Shown here piece by piece: positions 11,448 to 19,798 of a DNA stretch of 64,000 nt (positions are counted from its first letter, which is position 1; each line of letters starts with the position of its first letter). The position numbers and the translations under genes are program-made. The notes beneath the pieces were generated by a model that saw nothing but the letters and a program-made list of their open reading frames with translations, was not told the DNA's origin and searched no databases. The DNA lies in assembly GCA_029624765.1 (NCBI GenBank), contig JARSSO010000029.1, positions 1 to 64,000 of the forward strand. The letters are read 5' to 3'. The DNA is from Candidatus Contendibacter sp. Its GTDB lineage: Bacteria > Pseudomonadota > Gammaproteobacteria > Competibacterales > Competibacteraceae.

Positions 11448-12879
11448 CGGCGATCCCCTTTTCCTTGACCAGCGCGTGCAGGCTCTTGGCGGCGAACGGG
11501 GGCAAGGCCCGGGACTGCGTCCACTTTTTCACGATGTCCGGCCCCGGCAGCTTGGGCAGTTGCGGACCCAGCAGACCCAGCAGTTTGGCGTTCAGGGCGT
11601 TGACCCAAGGCGTGGCGTTGCTCAACGCCCAGCCTTTCCAGGTCAGGCTTTCCGCCGCGTTGACCTTGTAGCCGTGACCCTTGACCGCGTTCGGCGAATC
11701 CGCCTTGTTGTAGGACTCGGCGCGCAGGCGGCGCAGGATGTCGGTAATCGGAATCTTGACCGGACAGACTTCCTCGCAGGCCCCGCAGAAGGTGGAAGCG
11801 GTCGCCATCGTTCCGGCGTGATCCAGTCCTTCCAGTTGCGGGGTCAGAATCGAACCGATGGGGCCGGGATAGACGTAGCCGTAGGCGTGACCGCCGAGGC
11901 GGGTATAGACCGGACAATGGTTCAAACAGGTGCCGCAACGGATGCACTTCAAGGTTTGCCGCAATTCGGGGTCGGCCCAAATCTTGGTTCGGCCGTTGTC
12001 GAGCAGGATCAGATGTACTTCCTTGGGGCCGTCCTTCTCGCCCGGCTTGCGCGGCGAAGTGATCATGTTGAAATAGGTGGTGATCAACTGGCCGGTGGCG
12101 GAGCCGGTCAGCAACCGCAGCAACGGCGGCACGTCCTCCAGACGCTCGACGACTTTTTCCAGGCCCATCACCGCGATATGCACCGGCGGCGCGGTGGTGC
12201 ACATCCGGCCGTTGCCCTCGTTTTCCACCAGGCAGAGCGTGCCGGTCTCGGCGACCGCGAAATTGACGCCGCTGACTCCCACCTCCCCGGCAAAAAACTT
12301 TTCGCGCAATACCTTGCGGGCAATCGCGTTGAGTTCCTCGACCACTTCGGTGTACGGCGTGTTGGGAATCTTTTCGTGAAACAGCCGGGCGATCTGATCG
12401 CGGTTCTTGTGAATGGCCGGCACGATGATGTGCGATGGCGTCTCGTGATCCAGTTGGATGATGTACTCGCCGAGATCGGTTTCCAGCGCCTCGATGTCGT
12501 GTTCGGCCAGGAAATGGTTGAGGTGCATTTCCTCCGACACCATCGACTTGCCCTTGATGATCCGGGTGGCGTCGTGGCGCTGGATGATACCCAGACAGAT
12601 CTGGTTGGCTTCCGCCGGGGTTTCGGCCCAATGCACCTGAATCCCGTTCTCGGTGCATTTCCGCTCCAGTTGCTCCAGCAATTCCGGCAGCTTGCTCAAC
12701 GCCCGCCGACGGATGGCGTCGCCGCGCGCCCGCAGTTGCTCGAACGCCTCCGGGTCGGAAAACAGGGTCCGGCGCCGCAGCCCCAGCGTGTCCATCGCCG
12801 CGCGGAGATTGCGGCGCAGTTGACCATCACCGAGCGCCTTCTTGAAATTCTTGGGAAAATCGACCGTGGTCTGGGTCAT
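11440..12879 (-). CDS. lutB: Lactate utilization iron-sulfur protein B (LutB/LldF)
   Basis: A 479-residue protein starting at ATG 12879 (MTQTTVDFPKNFKKALGDGQ), which overlaps the lutA stop in ATGA. The N-terminal two thirds are the DUF162-like domain. Two [4Fe-4S] motifs follow: CIRCGTCLNHCPVY and CGACEEVCPVKIP, then a C-terminal DUF3390-like tail. It is the electron-transfer subunit of the LutABC L-lactate oxidase complex. The frame is open further upstream, but that stretch lies inside lutA. Confidence 0.92.
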   Translation of the reverse strand: MTQTTVDFPKNFKKALGDGQLRRNLRAAMDTLGLRRRTLFSDPEAFEQLRARGDAIRRRALSKLPELLEQLERKCTENGIQVHWAETPAEANQICLGIIQRHDATRIIKGKSMVSEEMHLNHFLAEHDIEALETDLGEYIIQLDHETPSHIIVPAIHKNRDQIARLFHEKIPNTPYTEVVEELNAIARKVLREKFFAGEVGVSGVNFAVAETGTLCLVENEGNGRMCTTAPPVHIAVMGLEKVVERLEDVPPLLRLLTGSATGQLITTYFNMITSPRKPGEKDGPKEVHLILLDNGRTKIWADPELRQTLKCIRCGTCLNHCPVYTRLGGHAYGYVYPGPIGSILTPQLEGLDHAGTMATASTFCGACEEVCPVKIPITDILRRLRAESYNKADSPNAVKGHGYKVNAAESLTWKGWALSNATPWVNALNAKLLGLLGPQLPKLPGPDIVKKWTQSRALPPFAAKSLHALVKEKGIADE

Positions 12880-13613
12880 TGGGTGCGCTCCAGCAGGAAT
12901 TCGGCGACGTGCTTGGCGGGAATCGGGCTGTTGCGGTGTTTGAGCGCCCCGCCGATGTTCATCAGGCAGCCGCAATCGCCGGAGAGCAGCAAGGAAGCGC
13001 CGGTTTGCTCGATGTCCGCCACCTTGTCGGCGACCATCGCCGAGGACAGATCGGCCTGCTTGACCGAGAAGGAGCCGCCGAAACCGCAGCATTCCCGCTC
13101 CCGTTGCAGCTCGATCAGCTCGACGTTTTGCAGCTGGCGCAGGAGCGACTTGGAGTGTTCGATCACCCGCATCTCGCGCAGCGCGCTACAGGACGAGTGC
13201 CAGGTGACCTTGATCGGCTGGCCCCGGTCTTCGAAGCGGACATCCAGCACCTTGACCAGAAATTCGGTCAGTTCGAACACCCGGCCGGCGAAGCGTTGCG
13301 CCTCGGCGGCCTCGGGCTGGTTGGCGAAGAGTTTGGGATAGTGGTGTCTGAGCATCCCGCCGCAGGAGCCGGAGGGGATGACGATGGGATAGTCCTTGGG
13401 GAAGGCTTTAAGCTGCTTTCGGGCAACCTTGCGGGCTTCTTCAAGGAAACCGGAATTGTAGGCGGGCTGGCCGCAGCAGGACTGTTGCTGGGGATAAATG
13501 ACCTGGATGCCTTCGCGCCGCAGGAGTTCGATGCCGGCCATGCCGGCTTGGGGATAACACAGATCGATCAGACAGGTACCGAAGTAATACACCTTCTCGG
13601 GACGGGTGGGCAT
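12876..13613 (-). CDS. lutA: Lactate utilization protein A (LutA/LldE)
   Basis: A 245-residue cysteine-rich protein starting at ATG 13613 (MPTRPEKVYYFGTCLIDLCY) after a GGAGAAGG ribosome site. It has the two CCG-domain repeats expected of LutA/GlpC-type heterodisulfide-reductase proteins: QQSCCGQPAYNSG and RECCGFGGSFS, each with a preceding Cys. It is the first gene of the lactate operon and is transcribed from the promoter at 13759-13787. The frame is open upstream to 13787, but that would place the start inside the promoter. Confidence 0.92.
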   Translation of the reverse strand: MPTRPEKVYYFGTCLIDLCYPQAGMAGIELLRREGIQVIYPQQQSCCGQPAYNSGFLEEARKVARKQLKAFPKDYPIVIPSGSCGGMLRHHYPKLFANQPEAAEAQRFAGRVFELTEFLVKVLDVRFEDRGQPIKVTWHSSCSALREMRVIEHSKSLLRQLQNVELIELQRERECCGFGGSFSVKQADLSSAMVADKVADIEQTGASLLLSGDCGCLMNIGGALKHRNSPIPAKHVAEFLLERTQ

Positions 13614-13745
13614 GGTGATACCTTCTCCGGCTTTGGTGGTTGGCGCCGCTCGCGCGCCGCTGTCCCGATCCGGGTCGGCGGTGCGGTGGCTTGTCATTAT
13701 TATATTGACCGTTACCGGACCCATCGCGGAAAGGTTTTTGGTAAT

Positions 13746-13758
13746 CTGGTCTGACCAA
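13746..13758. promoter_or_regulatory. Operator 1, LldR/PdhR-type palindrome
   Basis: CTGGTCTGACCAA, with the dyad TGGTC-T-GACCA. It fits the TGGTnnnACCA core bound by FadR-subfamily GntR regulators such as PdhR and LldR. It lies immediately downstream of the -10 of the lut promoter, where a bound repressor would block RNA polymerase. Confidence 0.75.
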
Positions 13759-13787
13759 TTTATAGCAGTTCGTTTTTCGGTTTGCAA
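13759..13787 (-). promoter_or_regulatory. sigma70 promoter of the lutABC-dld-lldP operon
   Basis: On the minus strand: -35 TTGCAA (13787-13782), a 17-base spacer, and -10 TATAAA (13764-13759). It sits between the two operators and drives transcription toward lutA. Confidence 0.7.
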
Positions 13788-13800
13788 GCCCTTTGGTAGG

Positions 13801-13813
13801 CTGGTCTGACCAA
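13801..13813. promoter_or_regulatory. Operator 2, LldR/PdhR-type palindrome
   Basis: A second exact copy of CTGGTCTGACCAA, 55 bases from operator 1 and upstream of the lut -35 box. The spacing of about five helical turns would permit cooperative binding or looping (inference). Confidence 0.75.
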
Positions 13814-13933
13814 AATTTCGCTAACCCTGCCGATGCCGCGAACGATGCGTTTTTCGCAAGGTCTGGGTACTCATAAGCGAGGTGCCGCATGGCACAATAA
13901 CGGCGATATTGAGTTCAACGCTTGGGCGAAATC

Positions 13934-14722
13934 ATGCAATTCGAAACGGTAAACCCTCCAAAAGTCTCGGACGCCATCGTCAGTCAGGTCGAACAATTGA
14001 TTTTGGAGGGTGTCCTCAAGCCGGGCGAACGCTTGCCGCCCGAGCGAGAACTGGCGCAGCAGTTGAACGTATCCCGCCCGTCGCTGCGGGAAGCGATCAC
14101 GACGCTGAAATCGCGAGGGCTGTTGCAAAGCCGGCGGGGCGGAGGAAATTTCGTGGTCGACGTCATCGCCCCAGCGCTGACCAATCCCTTGATCGAGCTA
14201 TTAAAAAATAACCCGAAGGCGATGTTCGACGTGCTGGAGTTACGCCACGCCCTGGAGGAAGTCGCGGCTTATTTTGCCGCGCTCCGCGCCACGGATGCCG
14301 ACCGGGAGATTCTGCGGTGCCGGTTCGCGGCGCTGGAGGAAATCCAGCGCGGCGCGCGCGAGCCGCAACACGACGCCATCGTGGACGCCAGCTTTCACCT
14401 GGCCATCGCCGATGCCTCTCATAACGTGGCGCTGATCCACGTCATGCGCGGCCTGTTCGATCTGCTGCTGAGCAATATCTGCCGCTCGCTGGAACGGCTT
14501 TATACCCGCGAAAGCAGCTACGCGGTCATCCACGCCCAGCATCAGGCCATCCTGAAAGGGGTGTTGGAACGCGATCCCGATGCCGCCCGACAGGCCGCGC
14601 ACGTTCACCTCTCCTTCGTCGAAACGACCTTGCGCGATATCGACGAGGAAGCCACCCGCCAGGAACTGTCGCGGCGCCGGTTGCAAAGTCTGCCGGACCT
14701 GGAAGCCAACGCGTCGCCCTAG
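13934..14722 (+). CDS. lldR: GntR/FadR-family regulator of lactate utilization (LldR-like)
   Basis: A 262-residue protein starting at ATG 13934 (MQFETVNPPKVSDAIVSQVE). A TTG four codons earlier is possible. The N-terminal winged helix carries the GntR signature (LKPGERLPPERELAQQLNVS, then RPSLREAI). The C-terminal FCD domain (about residues 95-225) would sense a 2-hydroxy or keto acid. It is divergent from the lactate operon and flanked by TGGTCTGACCA operators, so control of lutABC-dld-lldP and of itself is very likely. It resembles PdhR and LldR, and the ligand is inferred to be lactate or pyruvate. Confidence 0.87.
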   Translation: MQFETVNPPKVSDAIVSQVEQLILEGVLKPGERLPPERELAQQLNVSRPSLREAITTLKSRGLLQSRRGGGNFVVDVIAPALTNPLIELLKNNPKAMFDVLELRHALEEVAAYFAALRATDADREILRCRFAALEEIQRGAREPQHDAIVDASFHLAIADASHNVALIHVMRGLFDLLLSNICRSLERLYTRESSYAVIHAQHQAILKGVLERDPDAARQAAHVHLSFVETTLRDIDEEATRQELSRRRLQSLPDLEANASP

Positions 14723-14758
14723 CCGCCTGGGATTTGAGTCTCCGGGGCGGCCCGTTCC

Positions 14759-15571
14759 ATGCCGACAACCCGCGGCCGTTGGCATCGCTGGCGGCTCGTA
14801 GTGGACAGTGTGGCGTTTCTCGCCGTGCTCGCGGGACTGGGCTGGGTCGTCGTGGAGGGCGCCGGAGCGCTGCATTACAACTGGCAGTGGTATCGGGTGC
14901 CGCAGTATCTCTACCGATTCGAGGACGGGGTGTTCCAGCCAGGTCCGCTGTTGCGCGGGCTGGGGGTGACGCTGGAACTAACCGGCTGGAGTCTCTTGTT
15001 GACCGTGGCGTTCGGGCTGGCGGCGGCGTTGCTGCAACGCTCGACCTCGTGGACCGGGCACGCGGTGGCGCGGGTCTACGTGGAAATCGTCCGCAACACC
15101 CCGATGCTGGTGCAGCTCTATCTGGTCTATTTCGTATTGGCGCCGATCGTGGCGCTGGACCGGTTCGCGGCGGCGGTGCTGGCGCTGGCCTTGTTCGAAG
15201 GCGCCTTCGCGGCGGAAATCTTCCGCGCCGGCATCGAAGCCATTCCGCGCGGCCAGTGGGAAGCGGCGGACGCGCTCGGCTTGTCGTGGTACGCGGTCTA
15301 CCGTCGGGTGATTTTGCCGCAAGCCATTCGGCTGGTGCTGCCGCCGCTGACCGGGCTGGCGGTGGCGCTGATCAAGCATTCGGCGCTGGTCAGCGTGATC
15401 GCGGTGGCCGATCTGACCACCGAGGGCCGCAACCTGATCGCCGACAGCTTCATGACCTTCGAATTGTGGTTTACGGTGGCGGCGCTGTATCTGGCCCTGA
15501 CCACCAGTCTGTCGCTGCTGGCCGGCTGGCTGGAGCGCCGGTTGCCGGTGCGCGGCGGGGAGCAGGGTTGA
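14759..15571 (+). CDS. Amino-acid ABC transporter permease (HisM/GlnP type), copy 1
   Basis: A 270-residue inner-membrane protein starting at ATG 14759. It has an N-terminal helix followed by a BPD_transp_1 domain. Typical motifs of polar amino-acid permeases are YVEIVRNTPMLVQLYLVYFV and the EAA loop IPRGQWEAADALGLSWYAVY with VILPQAIRLVLPPL. It pairs with the permease at 16911-17792, with which it shares a HYNW segment before the permease domain. No binding protein or ATPase lies next to it. The substrate cannot be told from the sequence. Confidence 0.87.
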   Translation: MPTTRGRWHRWRLVVDSVAFLAVLAGLGWVVVEGAGALHYNWQWYRVPQYLYRFEDGVFQPGPLLRGLGVTLELTGWSLLLTVAFGLAAALLQRSTSWTGHAVARVYVEIVRNTPMLVQLYLVYFVLAPIVALDRFAAAVLALALFEGAFAAEIFRAGIEAIPRGQWEAADALGLSWYAVYRRVILPQAIRLVLPPLTGLAVALIKHSALVSVIAVADLTTEGRNLIADSFMTFELWFTVAALYLALTTSLSLLAGWLERRLPVRGGEQG

Positions 15572-15636
15572 TGAGGATAATGAGGAAGTTTTAGTTTGTG
15601 GTGGAGGGTAATCTGCTGGCCCGCCATGCCAGCGCG

Positions 15637-16002
15637 TTAACTGAGTTGCGGTCGATGGATGCGGAGTTTGACTTCGGTGGCAACCACGAAGCAACCCCGC
15701 CACGTTGCCGTTGCCTCCATTTGGAATAGCTGGTGAATGCGGGTTGTAAGCGCCTTGCGCCCCGGTTTGGCCAGCCGGACGAGGAGAAGGCCGCAATGGG
15801 AGCCGGGTTTGAACTGCCGGATGTCGGAAAAATCCAGATCCTGCGTGATCAAAAAGCGCTTTTCCCACTGCGCCGCCTGCCATATTTCCGGGTCTGGACG
15901 GCCATTCAAATGTTCCATCGCGACGGTGTCTACGTCGTGACCAAGGGCCGCCAGCAAATCAACCAAAGTGGCCGGCAGGTTTTCATCCAGCTTGATCTTC
16001 AC
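15637..16002 (-). CDS. DUF5615 PIN-like protein, probable toxin of a TA pair
   Basis: A 121-residue protein starting MKIKLDENLPATLVDLLAAL. It has the DUF5615 hallmarks: an N-terminal LDENLP acidic motif (D6, E7), TQDLDFSD in the middle and LLLVRL. This family resembles PIN ribonucleases. It overlaps the upstream DUF433 gene by four bases, the usual antitoxin-toxin arrangement. The toxin role is inferred from that pairing. It is opposite in strand to the two permeases around it. Confidence 0.82.
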   Translation of the reverse strand: MKIKLDENLPATLVDLLAALGHDVDTVAMEHLNGRPDPEIWQAAQWEKRFLITQDLDFSDIRQFKPGSHCGLLLVRLAKPGRKALTTRIHQLFQMEATATWRGCFVVATEVKLRIHRPQLS

Positions 16003-16238
16003 GCGACATCGGGAATGGCGGGCAAGGGCAGATCTTCCTCCGCCGAAGCGGCGGCGAAGGCGATCACGGCGCGCACGGCGCCAGCGCTGACTGTCGGAAA
16101 GTCAGCCGTGATTTCCTCGATGCGCGCCCCTTCGGCAAGGCTCGCAAGTAGCGTGCGCAATGTCACGCGCGTGCCCTTGATAACCGGTTCGCCGCCGCAG
16201 ATCCGTGGATCGCGTTCGATGTATTGAAGATAATCCAT
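15999..16238 (-). CDS. DUF433 protein, probable antitoxin
   Basis: A 79-residue protein starting at ATG 16238 (MDYLQYIERDPRICGGEPVI), preceded by a GGGTGA ribosome site. A GTG three codons earlier is possible. It shows the classic DUF433 N-terminus with GGEPVIKGTRVTLRTLLASL. DUF433 proteins are small helix-turn-helix-like partners of DUF5615. The gene overlaps the DUF5615 gene by four bases and probably autoregulates the pair. Confidence 0.82.
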   Translation of the reverse strand: MDYLQYIERDPRICGGEPVIKGTRVTLRTLLASLAEGARIEEITADFPTVSAGAVRAVIAFAAASAEEDLPLPAIPDVA

Positions 16239-16416
16239 GCTGTTCACCCTGTGTTCTCTGAAAACGATTAGAGCAGTTCAAGGACGTGGGCGCAACCCAA
16301 AAAAGGAACGGGCCTTGAAAAGGAGAAATGGCGGAACGCTGCTCAGTTGCCAACAACCTGAGCGAATTGGAACTGACGCTTTCTTAATGTGCATTTCGAC
16401 GCGGATGGGAACGATC

Positions 16417-16890
16417 ATGAATATGCTGAGCGTTTTGCTGCTGTTGCTTTTTCCCCTGCTGGCATGGGCCGATACGCTCTATAAATCGGTGGGTCCGGAT
16501 GGGACCGTCGTCTACAGCGATAAACCGCTCGCCGGCGGCCAGGTCGAAAAAACGCTGGAGTACACGCCCGGTCCCTCCAGCCCGTTGCCCGACTATGTCC
16601 TTCGTTACAAGGAAGAACTGGAGAAACAGGCGAAACAGCGCGCCGTCGGCGCCCAGCGAACCGACGATACCCCGCAATTGTTCACGGCCTCCTGGTGTGG
16701 CTTTTGCCGCAAGGCCAAGGCCTATCTCGCCGGCAAGGCGATTTCCTATACGGAACACGACATCGAAACGCCGGATGGCATGGCGGCGCTGGTTAGCATC
16801 GGCGGCGGTCGCGGAGTGCCCATCCTGACTTGGCGGGGCAAGCGGGTGCAAGGGTTTTCCGAAGCCAACTACGACGCGTTTTTTCGGTGA
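16417..16890 (+). CDS. Exported DUF4124 / glutaredoxin-like protein
   Basis: A 157-residue protein starting at ATG 16417 (MNMLSVLLLLLFPLLAWADT) behind a GGGA site. Residues 1-18 are a signal peptide. Residues about 20-50 match DUF4124 (LYKSVGPDGTVVYSDKPL). Residues about 85-157 are a glutaredoxin fold with the redox motif CGFC (94-97) and a GVPILTW segment carrying the cis-proline. It probably acts in the periplasm on thiols or disulfides. Its stop overlaps a possible GTG of the following permease. ATG 16405 is an alternative start. Confidence 0.8.
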   Translation: MNMLSVLLLLLFPLLAWADTLYKSVGPDGTVVYSDKPLAGGQVEKTLEYTPGPSSPLPDYVLRYKEELEKQAKQRAVGAQRTDDTPQLFTASWCGFCRKAKAYLAGKAISYTEHDIETPDGMAALVSIGGGRGVPILTWRGKRVQGFSEANYDAFFR

Positions 16891-16910
16891 TTGCAGGGAT
16901 TCCAAGCCTC

Positions 16911-17792
16911 GTGGATCGTCGCAAACCCCGGTTCGGCTGGCTGGATGCGCTGATTCTGGCCGTGCTGCTCGGCCTGCTCGGCTACGTGCTGCACCGGGCG
17001 CAAAGCCATTTTCATTACAACTGGGACTGGCGGCTGATTCCCGGTTATTTCGCCCGCCACGACGCCGAACGCGGCTGGGTGCTGAATTTGCTGGGACAGG
17101 GACTGCTGGCGACGATGCGGCTGGCGCTGTGGGGCGGTCTGCTGGCGGCGTTGATCGGCGGAACGATGGGCGTGTGCCGGTTGTCGCGCAGCCTGTTTCT
17201 ACGTCTGTTCAGTCGAACGTATGTCGAGTTGATTCGCAACGTGCCGCCGCTGGTCTTCATCTTTATCTTCTATTTTTTCATCAGCGGGCAGTTATCGCCG
17301 TTGCTGGAAATGGAAAACCGGATCGCCGACACCGCCCCGGAAACCTTGCGGGTGCTGGCGTTCCTGTTCGGTCCGCCGGAATTGTTGCCGAACTTCTTGT
17401 CCGGGCTGATCTGTCTGGCGCTGTTCGAGGGCGCCTACGTCACCGAGATCGTCCGCGCCGGCATCGAGGCCGTTCCTCGGGGCCAGTGGGAGGCAGGCCG
17501 GGCGCTGGGTTTGCGTTCCAGCCAGGTGATGAACGAGGTGGTGTTGCCGCAGGCGGTGCGACGGATGATTCCGGCGCTGGCCGGACAGTTCATCGCGCTG
17601 ATCAAGGATTCCTCGCTGATTTCGTTGATTTCGATTCAGGAGCTGACGTTCGCGGGAACCGAGTTGGCGGTGTCGTCGGGGCGGGTGTTCGAGGTCTGGC
17701 TGACGGTGGCGGCGCTGTATTTTTTGTTGTGCTTCGGGCTGGCGCGGTGGTTCCGGCGGCTGGAGCGGCGACTCGGTCAGCATCGGCATTGA
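16911..17792 (+). CDS. Amino-acid ABC transporter permease, copy 2
   Basis: About 293 residues from GTG 16911 (VDRRKPRFGWLDALILAVLL), chosen for an AGGG ribosome site. GTG 16887, overlapping the preceding stop, is an alternative. There is an N-terminal membrane helix and a HYNWDWRLIPGYF segment also present in copy 1. The BPD_transp_1 domain has YVELIRNVPPLVFIFIFYFF and the EAA loop VPRGQWEAGRALGLRSSQVM. It probably forms a heterodimeric channel with copy 1. The ATPase and binding protein must be encoded elsewhere. Confidence 0.87.
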   Translation: MDRRKPRFGWLDALILAVLLGLLGYVLHRAQSHFHYNWDWRLIPGYFARHDAERGWVLNLLGQGLLATMRLALWGGLLAALIGGTMGVCRLSRSLFLRLFSRTYVELIRNVPPLVFIFIFYFFISGQLSPLLEMENRIADTAPETLRVLAFLFGPPELLPNFLSGLICLALFEGAYVTEIVRAGIEAVPRGQWEAGRALGLRSSQVMNEVVLPQAVRRMIPALAGQFIALIKDSSLISLISIQELTFAGTELAVSSGRVFEVWLTVAALYFLLCFGLARWFRRLERRLGQHRH

Positions 17793-17873
17793 ACGGCCTG
17801 GAAAGTTGGGTCGAGCGCCGCGCCGCGTCCACGGCGTAAACTTTTTCACCGAACCACGAACTGGAAGGGTCCC

Positions 17874-18653
17874 ATGGCCACGACATCCGAAAAGTCCACC
17901 GAATTGCTCAACGCCACCGCCGAATTGACCGTCGCCGGGCGCAAGGTGCGCCTGGAGATGCCGGTTTCGGCCGGGCCGGTCCGCCTGGCCGAACTGTTGC
18001 CGCTGTTTCGCTCGATGACCGATGCCTTTGTTGAGGTTTCGGTGGCGAACGCACGCGCCGAGGGGCTGGAAGTTTCTTGCAAAAAAGGCTGTGGCGCCTG
18101 CTGCCGGCAACTGGTTCCCATCGCCGAAATCGAGGCGCGACGCCTGCGCGAGGTGGTGGAGGCCCTGCCGGAACCCCGCAAGTCCACGATTCTGGCCCGG
18201 TTCGAGGACGCGCGCCAACGCCTGGCGCGGGCGGGCCTGCTGGAAAAATTGCGCCAACCGCGGCAATTCCGGGACGAGGAGGTCATTCCGTTCGGTATGG
18301 ATTATTTCCAGCAGGGGATCGCCTGTCCGTTTTTAGAGGAGGAATCGTGTTCGATCTACACGGAACGACCCCTGGCCTGTCGCGAGTATCTCGTGGTGAC
18401 GCCGGCCGAGCACTGCGCCGCGCCTACGGTGGAATCGGTGACTTGCGTAAAGCTGGTCCTGCGGACCGCCCGCGCGGTCCGGGGCTTGAACGCGGAGCAC
18501 AGCGAGCATGGTTCCCCGTGGGTGGCGCTGATTCTGGCGCTGGAATGGGCGGACGCGCACCCGGACCAGTCGTCGCCGCAGCCCGGGCCGGCATGGGTGC
18601 GCGAGGCGTTCAGTCGGCTGACTGGACACGAGGTTCCGGAGATCGGGACCTGA
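17874..18653 (+). CDS. YkgJ-family cysteine cluster protein
   Basis: A 259-residue soluble protein from ATG 17874. The family signature CKKGCGACC (C69, C73, C76, C77) is followed by ACPFLEEESCSIYTERPLAC, as in the zinc/iron-chelating CxxxCxxCC (PF03692) family. The cysteines probably hold a metal. The biological role of the family is not established. There is no operon partner, only an 81-base gap after the permease. Confidence 0.8.
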   Translation: MATTSEKSTELLNATAELTVAGRKVRLEMPVSAGPVRLAELLPLFRSMTDAFVEVSVANARAEGLEVSCKKGCGACCRQLVPIAEIEARRLREVVEALPEPRKSTILARFEDARQRLARAGLLEKLRQPRQFRDEEVIPFGMDYFQQGIACPFLEEESCSIYTERPLACREYLVVTPAEHCAAPTVESVTCVKLVLRTARAVRGLNAEHSEHGSPWVALILALEWADAHPDQSSPQPGPAWVREAFSRLTGHEVPEIGT

Positions 18654-18740
18654 GCGACTTCCTACGCCCTTGGGGGCGATTCTGGGCAGCCGTGTGTCCC
18701 CTGCCTGGCTGCCACGCTCCAGCGTCGCGATCTTAACATT

Positions 18741-18775
18741 CAGTCCTCTCTCCTTCATTCGTGGAGGAGAGAGCT
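18741..18775. repeat. REP-like palindrome CTCTCTCC...GGAGAGAG
   Basis: Arms at 18746-18753 and 18766-18773 with a 12-base loop. It lies in the gap between the YkgJ gene and the first DUF1566 gene and belongs to the same repeat class as 1058-1110. Confidence 0.55.
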
Positions 18776-18878
18776 AAAATGATAATGATGTCACTTCGGC
18801 CGAACGGCGGCAGGCAGCCAATGCCGGGCAGAAAAAATCCTTGCCGCTCTTGCAGGATCTCGCCAGGGGGATTGTTCT

Positions 18879-19682
18879 ATGTTGAACGCAATACAACGCA
18901 ACGCTAGCCGTTTTCTCGTCGCCGGCCTGACCATCGGCCTCCTCCTGTCTTCTGCTGCCCCGGCTGCTGGCCTCAACGACACCGGCCAACAAACCTGCGA
19001 TGACGGTTTCGGCGCCCTGGTCGTCTGCACGGTGGCCAACACCGGCGATGCCGCTACCTATCCTGGCCAGGATGGCCGCTACGGTCGGGATGCCGCCGCC
19101 ACCGCCGGCGCGCTGACCAAGACCGGCGGCGGTGCGGCCGGGTTCGATTTTACCGCGCTCAATGCGACTGGCGCGCCGACCACGCCCACTTCCGGCGCCA
19201 CGCCCCATCCCTGCGTGCGCGACAACACCACCGGCCTGACCTGGGAAGTGAAGACCGACGACGGCAGCCTGCGGGACAAGGACTGGACCTATACCTGGTA
19301 CAGCACTGACGGCGCGACCAACGGCGGCAATGCGGGCAACAACAGCGTCACCACCACCTGCGGCGGCACCTTGGCCAGTTGCAACACCCAGGACTACATC
19401 GCCGCCGTCAACACCGCGCCTGGCCTCTGCAATTTCACCGACTGGCGCCTGCCCAGCGTCCGGGAACTCCAGACGCTCGTTCATTATGGTGCCCTCAATC
19501 CCGCCATTGATACCACCTATATCCCCAATACGGCGTCGCATCAACACTGGTCGGCTTTGAGTTATGGTCCGGATCCAGCCTTCGCGTGGTCAATCTACTT
19601 CGTCGATGGCAGCGGGATCCCCTACCATAAGTCGACTTTCGGCGGCTTTCGAGCGCGGTTGGTACGCGGCGAACAGTTTTAG
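18879..19682 (+). CDS. Exported DUF1566 (Lcl C-terminal) protein with putative variable C-terminus
   Basis: A 267-residue protein from ATG 18879. It has a signal peptide (residues about 1-31) and a DUF1566/Lcl domain in the C-terminal half: TGLTWEVKTDDGS, FTDWRLPSVRELQTLVHYGA and a final ARLVRGEQF. DUF1566 domains are C-type-lectin-like folds found in surface adhesins and in known targets of diversity-generating retroelements. The last 43 codons (19548-19676) align almost gap-free with the next gene but differ mainly at the first two codon positions. It lacks a membrane anchor. DNA similarity to the next gene seems to continue past the stop, so it may be a shortened duplicate. Confidence 0.82.
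   Translation: MLNAIQRNASRFLVAGLTIGLLLSSAAPAAGLNDTGQQTCDDGFGALVVCTVANTGDAATYPGQDGRYGRDAAATAGALTKTGGGAAGFDFTALNATGAPTTPTSGATPHPCVRDNTTGLTWEVKTDDGSLRDKDWTYTWYSTDGATNGGNAGNNSVTTTCGGTLASCNTQDYIAAVNTAPGLCNFTDWRLPSVRELQTLVHYGALNPAIDTTYIPNTASHQHWSALSYGPDPAFAWSIYFVDGSGIPYHKSTFGGFRARLVRGEQF
19548..19676 (+). repeat. DGR-like variable region, copy 1
   Basis: It begins TGGTCGGCTTTGAGTTATGG and ends at the GAACAG codons. The first 33 bases match copy 2 (20234 onward) with one mismatch, including silent positions, whereas the sequence upstream has diverged. Many later codons differ only at positions 1 and 2 and end in C or T (TTC/CGC, TAC/CCC, GTC/AAC, AGC/TTC, ATC/TCC), as expected if AAY codons in a template were mutated at adenines. 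No template repeat or reverse transcriptase is in the window. Confidence 0.5.
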
Positions 19683-19744
19683 GCCCTTTGATTCTTTTGT
19701 CCCGGTGACGTGGCATGGCCCGTCGCGACCCTTCGATGAGATAA

Positions 19745-19785
19745 ACCCTCACCCCCAACCCCTCTCCCAGAGGGCGAGAGGCGCA
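19745..19785. repeat. REP-like repeat CCCTCACCCCCAACCCCTCTCCC
   Basis: A C-rich element with inverted arms CCTCTC (19761-19766) and GAGAGG (19776-19781), preceded by an ACCCTCACCCC stretch. It is very similar in layout to the element at 1058-1110 and lies between the two DUF1566 genes. Confidence 0.6.
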
Positions 19786-19798
19786 CAAGGAACCGACC

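Larger units (their letters stand above)
13614..13933. promoter_or_regulatory. Divergent control region lutA / lldR
   Basis: A 320-base intergenic region, AT-richer than its surroundings, between the divergent lactate operon and its GntR-type regulator. It contains the lut promoter and two identical operator palindromes listed separately. No gene was found in it. Confidence 0.75.

Noticed and set aside
11185..13341. Plus-strand frame of 718 codons
   Set aside because: It runs antisense through lutC, lutB and lutA, which have clear motifs and operon structure.
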